A DNA stretch of 64,000 nt from NCBI GenBank assembly GCA_033297075.1, contig MU858048.1, positions 372,001 to 436,000 of the forward strand. The letters are read 5' to 3'. This DNA is from Rhypophila decipiens (Eukaryota > Ascomycota > Sordariomycetes > Sordariales > Naviculisporaceae). A program made the translations under genes and the position numbers. The notes beneath the pieces are model-generated. The model searched no databases and was not told the origin of the DNA. It saw nothing but the letters and a program-made list of their open reading frames with translations. Every line of letters begins with the position of its first letter. The first letter of the stretch is position 1. Below, in pieces: positions 57,376-64,000 of this stretch.

Positions 57376-60264
57376 AAGGTCAAGTAAAGGAGCGAAAGGA
57401 ATTGACACCAGAGATGACGATGACGCTTCTGCTGGAGGTTCCAGACTTTCCCCCTGTATCCCGCTGTCCCGTCTCCACCACGCTTCCACTTTCGCTAATT
57501 TACAGTGCCCACCTTCCAGGATTCCAATTTTTGGCGAGCCGGACGGGTCGAGGCTCGGTGGAGGTGCTGAAACCCTGACTTCCTGCTGGCCTGAACCCGC
57601 TGGACAACCACCAGGAGAGGGAAGGCGCTTGGTCCTCGGCTCGCTAAAATCCCGGCCACCGTGACGGAAAGCGCCGCCACAAGGATCTAGTATCCGTTCG
57701 GTACCCTGTCAATTGCGATATCGTTCAGGAGATTGGCAACTTGGGCAAGATCGAGTTCAGGACTGAGATGGTTATACGGGGTATTCACGCTTGTCCGTAC
57801 TCATCTGGCATTGAAAAGGGCTTCAGGGGCGACGTCGACGTCCAATATTCCAGAGGTTCAAAGAAGCAGCCATGAAAGGCTCCCACGCAGCGAACACAAC
57901 CCGTCGATTTTCGGTAGGTCATGGGCGGGAAATTGTCTCAGACACAGGTTCACCAAAAAGTCGACAATGTCTATTGTGAACCAAAAGCCACGTTCTCGTT
58001 TCATTTCTTCCCCTTTATGAGGGGAAATACAACGCCGGGAAGCACTGCGTACTCCCGTAGTATCATTAGTATGTGCTACGGATTCTGTGGTAGGAATTGT
58101 ACGGACATATATATGATCTCTAATCTTCAACAGCAACCTCATGGCACTGATAGGTCTTGCAGATGGCGCCTACAACACTAACAATGCACATTCCCGCTTG
58201 TTAGCTGCTTCCTACTACTGTACATGTACGCATACGCAGTATACTGTATGCAACAGTAGGAGTAGGGGAGGGAACGAGATGCAGAGACAGGGCTGCATCG
58301 TGATTTATTCACCGATGAATCACATCTCCCATCTGGAAGCATGCCGCCGCAATGGTCGCATCACGACGAGATGGTGCAGCTCAGTGACGATGGTACTGTA
58401 TGTACGGAGTACCCGTATCCGTACGGGCTGCCCTTTACATGCCAAGACTCTCAGGGCAATCGTCGACTGAAGGACCTCACTCTTGGAGAAATAAAAGGTT
58501 CCTCAGCCCAATTTTCTCCCAGCCACCAGCCTTTATAAAAAGAGTTGCATCTGCCAATTGGTGCCAGCACATCTTGAAAGTCAGCAATCAGTTCTCCCAA
58601 AAAAGGCAGCAATAATAAATATGTCCAGGCCTCGAACCACCACGAATCAGACTATCCTCCGCACGCGGTGCGCGGGTGGTCTCTTGATATGCGGCCATTC
58701 CCCCTCTCGTGAGGTCTCGTCAATCTACCGACCTTCCTTCTCGGCTTTACACAGCATAATGGTGGTGACCTCTCTCTGGATGACAGCTCACCGTTCTGGC
58801 TTGCCGGCTGCTTTTGCCGCTTCTGTCCAGAGTACTGTGCTGCACCATGGACGCAAACAGACCAAACTGGCGGTGAGCCAAAAATGACACAAGGACTCAC
58901 GGCCCGAAGTCAATCAATACTCTTCTCGCACTCATATGCCCTTTAAACTCCGTATTCCTTGGCTTTTTGGCAATCTTCAGTCGGCCCCCAATTTCTGGCA
59001 GACCTAGAACATGGACGAAATAGGCCGGCTTACGACACTATTCGCGCTGTCGACTATCGACATTCTAAATCTCGCAACACCACCATCCTCGTGGCTGATT
59101 CCAGATGGTTCAAAAGATGCAGATGTTAGTCGCGTTGGGGCGGTTACACGGCATCCGCTACTGATGCTCTACGACCTCTCTTGAGGCACCGTCATCATTT
59201 CATGCATGCACAAAACTCCATATTTATCTCTCCTGGGAAGGGAAGCTCCGGTGACTCTCCGGAATGATGCTCTCAGGAGGCTCAATACGGGACACACAGG
59301 TGGCTATTTACGGATCATCTGCTCTGGCCAAGTGGTCAAGTCGGCACCCTTGGTGTTACAGCTCCGGACCCGTGCTTGATATCGGGACCTGCTGCCGACC
59401 GGGCCGTCTTGGATGAGCGATTAGCTCTCCGGAGTCCCAGATGGCAGGCAAACTCGTTGTTGGAATCTGAGGGCCACAAAATTGGCGACTTTCCCCAGAG
59501 TGGCCAGCCAACAACGTGGGACGCGGTGATAACGGATGTGTGACGCAATGGCTTTCATGCTCAAAACCGCGCATCTGGGCTGTCTTGCAAGGCAATACAG
59601 TCTCAGTCTCTTCCTATTTGCCTGCATACTTCACACCATTCATCGAGATACGATCCGACGACTTGGGATAGCCATTCCTGTCCACCGATTGGACTGGCAC
59701 ACACTGCGGGAGGGCAAGCATTGAGGCTGAAAACTGCCACTCCAGCTGAGAGCCCTGACCAATAGCCAGCCGCCCGGGGTCGTCCAAGCACTGTAACACG
59801 ATGCCAGCCCTGCGCGAGTGAGGCGGAATATATTGCCACCCACTTCCAGGCTCAGCTCGCATCACCGCCTCCGTGATTCCGAAAGCGAAGGAAGAGGCAT
59901 TCATAAACCCATCCGGAGAGCCGGCCTGGCTCCTCGTGTGAGGAGCTAATCCGCGCCGGGAAAATACATGTGAAGAAAAAAAAACACATCACTTATTTTC
60001 TCTTGTATTCCTTCCCGTTTGCTTATCTCACCTCATCATAGTTCGTCTGTCTGCCTATATCCCCTTCTAGTCCCCATACCCATCGAGATATTCCCAGGCA
60101 GACATCCAAGATACAAGGAAAACCCACGGCAGCCTTTTTTCTCTCCCCCGGATCGCCAGGACTCAGCCTCTTTTGCTTCCTGCCGCTCAGAAGAGATTAT
60201 CATCATCCTTGCAAGCTGAAACATCAGAAACATCAGAACTATCTACCTTGCTTTCAGATTTTTA

Positions 60265-60321
60265 AGGGGTTTATATATAAGAGCCGACAACCGCTTTCCC
60301 GCAAAGGAATCATCATTCACC
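60265..60321 (+). promoter_or_regulatory. core promoter and short leader of the 64-aa gene
   Basis: A clear TATA element (GTTTATATATAAGAG, about 60269-60283) stands about 40 bp upstream of the start codon, which has a good fungal context (CACCATG). Such a strong TATA box is rare among the other genes here and suggests regulated or stress-type expression. Confidence 0.6.
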
Positions 60322-60516
60322 ATGTGTCGATATTACGCGCACTCATTCGTGTGCAAGCACGTCACTTTCAGCTTCGCGAGCTTCTGCCACCCCGCCAGCA
60401 TGATCCAGACACGGTGCGGCGAGCGCCAGATCTGGCAGACCATCCGGATGGAGGAGGCATGCGAGGAGTGCAAGCCTTGGTTTGCCGAGACTCACATGAG
60501 GAGGCCACGGAAATGA
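60322..60516 (+). CDS. small Cys/His-rich protein (64 aa), unknown
   Basis: A 64-residue frame with a strong TATA box and good start context. It has six cysteines (Cys2, 11, 22, 32, 47, 50) and histidines at 7, 13, 23, beginning MCRYYAHSFVCKHVTFSFAS and ending WFAETHMRRPRK. The C-x8-C-x-H and CEEC arrangement could bind zinc. There is no signal peptide. Similar short fungal proteins starting MC-x-(F/Y)-Y-A-H with IWQTIRM appear familiar to me, but I cannot name a characterised member. It stands alone between long spacers. It could be missed by ordinary gene callers because of its length. Confidence 0.65.
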   Translation: MCRYYAHSFVCKHVTFSFASFCHPASMIQTRCGERQIWQTIRMEEACEECKPWFAETHMRRPRK

Positions 60517-62266
60517 TCAGACCTGCTTGAGGGGAAAACAACAACAAACGAAACCGTTCGGGCCGGGATGAGTGCGTGCCATGGACGCCAAAGCTTTTTA
60601 TTCATATACGTTGGTAGGGGGACTGAGTCGAGTTCGCCTTACCATCCAGATATCTATCTCCAACAATGCCTCATACGCCGGCGGGGTCGCTAGATTCGAC
60701 ACCACCGTATATACACGACACGATAGAGACCGACTTTTCTCAACGAAGCAGGGATTACGGATACATCGATGAGAATTATGATCAAGATGGGCGATAAGCA
60801 GAGATAAAATATCCTCAGCCCACCAGCTAGCTCGTTTTCATCTTTTCTGCTCTTCTTTTCTATGTCGTTTCTTTTCAATTCTATGTTTCTCTCTTTCTAT
60901 TTTTCCACCCTCTGGCTCTTTGATATCATCCATGGCCCCTTTGTAGATGGACCTTTCTTTTTCTTTACCTTTCTCCTTACTTGGATGTCTTGTCATGCCA
61001 CGTTATGATTACATGTATGCACTTTATATGACTTATGCTTTTCCTTAATTTTTATAAATTCCAACTTTAAAGAGACTTGCTACCTTTTACCTTTTTCCCT
61101 CTGTCATCTTCTTTTACATAGTTTCTTGCCGCCTTTCTTCTTGGGTTCCTTTGTCTCGGATAATCTGAACGGGTACCCATCTTCTCCAAGTCCCTACCTA
61201 CTTGTATCTTTAAATGCACCAGATAGACTACCGGCTGGGCCGCGATGGAAGCACAGGATGAGAGAGTTGACGACTTGTACTAGACCATGTCCTGATATAA
61301 TCTTCTTTGCACTTTTTCACGAGACCGAGGCATGTATACCTGGCATGATATATATGGATACAGCTTGAATGGACAAAGTTGGCACGCATGGCCTTGCCTG
61401 CCGAGTTGGAGAAGGAGGGAAGGGTCTACCTACCTATGCAATGCATAGACATGATATACAAGGAATGGCAGTTCGGCCTCGAGTGTCGGCACACGCTGCG
61501 AGTTATTTTCATGCTTCAAAGCCATTAATTATAAAGTAACCTACCTGCCTCAGCGTAGCTCTTAAAAGTAGTCGAACCCTTTTATTACACTTTAAACGAA
61601 CTATAGAATAATGAAAGAAAAAAGAAAAAAGAAAGAATTTAACGTAGTAAAAAATGACAAAAGCTCCAGGCCCCTCCGAAGAGGGACCCTTGGGAAACGG
61701 CTTCTTGCGCCTTTTCTAAAGAATGAAGAAGAAACTGATTATTGAAATGAAACTTGGTATATGTGGGTTTAGAGCTTTGTTCGTTGTCGGGCTCGAACCC
61801 ATAATCTCTCGGTCGATCGGAATGGCGGCAGCAGCGAGGGGGACGACAGATCCATACCACTGGGCTTTACACCTCGTGTTGTCCTTGCCATTTCCCCTCG
61901 CTGTGAAAGTGGTGCCCAAACTTTGAGCTTATAAGGTGCAATCGGATGAATGGATTCTTCTGTATTGTCCGCCAAGCTTGAAGACGTGTAAGATGTCTCT
62001 CGCAGGGTGCTACTTGCATGAGAAAGAAGAGTGTTATCTTTTCGCCATACGTCGTGAACTAAAGATGGAGATACTTCCCATCTGCCTAGCTAGCTAATCA
62101 CCTAATTTACTGGGGCTATGAGACCCCGAAATCAACGCAAGAAGAAATCGCTACCCATACATGACATCCCACATGAGACATCCTACTTGACGACTGAATG
62201 AACGCAACAACTTCCTCCTCCCCATCAAATTCCCGGTGCTCTATTCCGTCCTCGGTCAGGAATCAT
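60517..62266. other. gene-free spacer, 3' flanks
   Basis: About 1.75 kb of AT-rich, CT-rich sequence after the small gene and beyond the 3' end of the Trp-repeat gene. On the minus strand around 61865-61790 an A-box-like (AGCCCAGTGGTATGG) and a B-box-like (GGTTCGAGCCC) sequence occur, but the arms do not pair well enough to call a tRNA. Confidence 0.45.
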
Positions 62267-64000
62267 TCACCACTGGCTAGCACCGGCATCTGCACCGTTG
62301 GTGTTCGTATTGTCCCAGGTGGAAGCTTGCGCACCAGAGGCTCCATTGCCGTCGTCCCAGGTGTTCGCACCAGCAGTTGCGTCCCAGGTGTTCGCACCAT
62401 CAGTTGTATTGCCGGTCTCCCAGTTGCTCGCACCAGCAGTGGCATTGTTGTCGTCACCCCAACTGGTTGCACCAGCGTCGTTGTTACCGCCTTCATTCTC
62501 AGCCTCGACGTTTGGCGAAGAAGACCATTCACCAGGAACATGGGTACCAGTGTCGCTGGCAATCTTGGAACCACCTTGCTTGCCTCCACCCCTACCAGTG
62601 CTGGCCTGTTTGCCCTTACCCTTGGCCGACGACCTGTTCACACCTGCCCGGGCTCGAGTATTCGGCGACAACAGAAGCATATCTTCCGGGCTTCCCTTGC
62701 TAGGATCTATTGTGTACGCATCCATGAAACTCCTAGGTAGATTGCTAGGCCAGTCATCGGCTGGCGCGGCAGTATCATTGTCCTTGGTAGGAGAGCCGGG
62801 GTGGCCTAGATCAAACAACACAGACTTGTTAGCACGGGCTCTCGGGGTATGCTGACCACCAGAATCTCTGCTTTGGGGGGGTACTCTACCTGAACCATTG
62901 TTGTTGTCCGCGTCGCCCACAATGGAGTTGAAACCCGCGGCTATGTTGTCGTAGTTCATCTGTTCGTCCGCGGTTCCCAGGTCAGCAAAACCACCAGCAT
63001 TGACATTATTGGTGTTATCCCATTCGGTGGTTGGCACCTCATTGTTGTTGTCGGCACCGAACGTGTTCTGAGTGTCGTCGTTGCCACTGTTATTCCAGGC
63101 GGGTTCTTCAGCGGTGTTATCTGCGTTGTCATTACCACTGTTATCCCAGGCGGGTGCTTCAGCGGTGGTATCTGCGTTGTTGTCCCATCCTTGAGCACTG
63201 GTGTTTGCATTGTTATCCCACGTGTTGGCCGCAACCTCGCCGTTTTGGCTTCCGTTGTTCGCCTGTTCTGCTCCAAGGGCCGGAGAGCCGCTATTCTGGT
63301 TCTGCCCATTGTTGCCGTTGGACCCAAACCCAGATCCCCGTGGACTGGTGATACTGCCCTGCGAACCCCCTTCGCGGTGAGTGTAGATTTTGCAGCCCTC
63401 GCTTTCATTACCCCAGCCACTGCCAGGTGCGTCAATCTGACTTCCCATGACCCATACACTGGAACCAGAGCGAACTCTGGCGTGGATACTAGTGAGTTCA
63501 TCTCTGAGTGGTCTGCTCGAGGAGTGTTTATCATTCCTCCATCCGTTGGGAGGTTCTTCAAGTAGATGATTGTTGATTCTGATTCGGTCACCCGAGTAGC
63601 AGCGAATCAAGACGATCCTCTTTCCGCCCTTGTTCATATACTTCACAGCCGCACCTTCGCTCAAGAGCCAGTCATGGGCGTCCTCAGTTGGGAAATGGTT
63701 ATCAGATCTGGTGCCCATGTAGGCGCCATATCCATGCATGGGATAGTAGTTGTTGTTGTTGACAATGGCTGGAGGGTAGTAGGGGTTGAACGGGCCTGGC
63801 GGGTAATGAGGGTGATAATACTCGGGCCTCGGAGGGAGATAGTGGTAGCCTCCGGGAGGATAGGGGGCATACCCCGAATGGTAGACATCAGCTGGAGGAG
63901 GATAACCAAAGAAGGCCGGGTGACGGGCATCCATCACATGAGGATTTCCGGAAAGTGCCGGTGGTGGAAATCCTGGGGCAGGCCCGCCCGGTGACCGATT
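62267..64000 (-). CDS. Trp/Asn-repeat protein, 5' end outside window (partial)
   Basis: An open frame enters from the right edge, so the true start lies beyond 64000; at least 577 residues are visible, and the frame is still open and Pro/Gly-rich (PGGPAPGFPPPALSGNP) at the boundary. Layout: a Pro/Tyr-rich segment (FFGYPPPADVYHSGYAPYPP), then a conserved-looking block of about 90 residues (HFPTEDAHDWLLSEGAAVKYM, RIVLIRCYSGDRIRINNHLLEEPP, SSVWVMGSQIDAPGSGW), then a ~350-residue disordered tail rich in Asn, Asp, Gly and Thr. The tail has about a dozen isolated Trp residues in settings such as NTWDNN, QGWDNN, PAWDNS, TEWDNT, SNWETG and STWDNT, spaced roughly 10-15 residues in two groups. It ends GASQW. 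I recognise no named family; the Trp pattern recalls Argonaute-hook domains. Confidence 0.75.
   Translation of the reverse strand, partial: NRSPGGPAPGFPPPALSGNPHVMDARHPAFFGYPPPADVYHSGYAPYPPGGYHYLPPRPEYYHPHYPPGPFNPYYPPAIVNNNNYYPMHGYGAYMGTRSDNHFPTEDAHDWLLSEGAAVKYMNKGGKRIVLIRCYSGDRIRINNHLLEEPPNGWRNDKHSSSRPLRDELTSIHARVRSGSSVWVMGSQIDAPGSGWGNESEGCKIYTHREGGSQGSITSPRGSGFGSNGNNGQNQNSGSPALGAEQANNGSQNGEVAANTWDNNANTSAQGWDNNADTTAEAPAWDNSGNDNADNTAEEPAWNNSGNDDTQNTFGADNNNEVPTTEWDNTNNVNAGGFADLGTADEQMNYDNIAAGFNSIVGDADNNNGSGRVPPQSRDSGGQHTPRARANKSVLFDLGHPGSPTKDNDTAAPADDWPSNLPRSFMDAYTIDPSKGSPEDMLLLSPNTRARAGVNRSSAKGKGKQASTGRGGGKQGGSKIASDTGTHVPGEWSSSPNVEAENEGGNNDAGATSWGDDNNATAGASNWETGNTTDGANTWDATAGANTWDDGNGASGAQASTWDNTNTNGADAGASQW

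Larger units (their letters stand above)
55409..60321. other. 4.9-kb gene-free spacer between divergent genes
   Basis: The longest spacer in the window. It holds the 14-3-3-like promoter on the left and the promoter of the small Cys/His protein on the right. Seen inside: a (CGA)8 run at 57351-57375, one TACGGAGTA copy at 58403-58411, and a perfect 7-bp-stem hairpin at 59929-59946. Open frames are all short and motif-free. A non-coding transcript is possible but nothing in the sequence proves it. Confidence 0.45.

Noticed and set aside
61770..61880. Possible minus-strand tRNA (A-box-like AGCCCAGTGGTATGG and B-box-like GGTTCGAGCCC)
   Set aside because: The T stem has mismatches, the D stem is poor, and no sequence upstream pairs with the expected acceptor strand, even when allowing an anticodon intron. 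At most a tRNA relic.
1..64000. Search for CRISPR arrays, transposons, RIP-mutated blocks or a secondary-metabolite cluster
   Set aside because: No regularly spaced repeats, transposase or reverse transcriptase frames, strongly AT-skewed decayed regions, or biosynthetic core genes were found.

Overview
The window looks like a euchromatic stretch of a filamentous ascomycete chromosome, most likely a Sordariomycete (Sordariales-like). The reasons are the fungal gene families, short spliceosomal introns of 50-130 bp with GTRNGT donors and CTAAC/CTGAC branch sites, long gene-free spacers and no transposon or RIP-like AT-rich blocks. Gene names were assigned by recognising protein motifs by eye; no database search was possible. 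Exon borders were read from splice signals, and every complete spliced model has an intact frame.

Layout, left to right. 1-1051: no gene. 1052-2201(-): amidohydrolase-2 lactonase-like enzyme. 3192-5239(+): replication protein A large subunit. 7370-8239(-): CBM48/AMPK-beta-type glycogen-binding protein. 11628-12443(-): HD-domain phosphohydrolase. 13041-14933(-): heme-oxygenase-like tail-anchored protein. 17699-19340(-): SLC35F/Thi74-type transporter. 21100-21967(-): p24 cargo protein Erv25, divergent from 22389-23159(+), the U1 snRNP C protein. 25407-28781(-): 1124-residue disordered protein of unknown function. 32119-33936(+): secreted agmatinase-like ureohydrolase in nine exons. 36989-37905(+): GPI-anchored eight-cysteine wall protein. 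38837-41131(-): Cdt2-like WD40 receptor, divergent from 41848-44527(+), the rRNA methyltransferase Spb1. Spb1 converges with 44667-46059(-), a JMJD7-like JmjC oxygenase. 48199-51980(+): SCAP, the sterol-sensing SREBP escort. 54443-55408(-): divergent 14-3-3-like protein. 60322-60516(+): 64-residue Cys/His-rich protein. 62267-64000(-): Trp/Asn-repeat protein whose 5' end lies beyond the right edge.

Most genes are single-copy housekeeping functions (replication, splicing, rRNA modification, ER-Golgi traffic, sterol sensing, cell-cycle proteolysis). I see no biosynthetic cluster or operon-like logic. The main unexpected signal is downstream of the U1-C stop codon. The same reading frame continues through frame-preserving Pro/Gly repeats and then a charged tail, interrupted only by two TAG codons at equivalent repeat positions. 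This fits either a decayed tail or recoding, for example the TAG-to-TGG A-to-I mRNA editing known from Sordariomycete sexual tissue. Other points of interest are a Trp-repeat tail resembling an Argonaute hook, a recurrent intergenic TACTCCGTA motif, micro-exons at the ends of SCAP and Erv25 joined by unusual GTTCGT donors, and a GC-AG intron in the JmjC gene.
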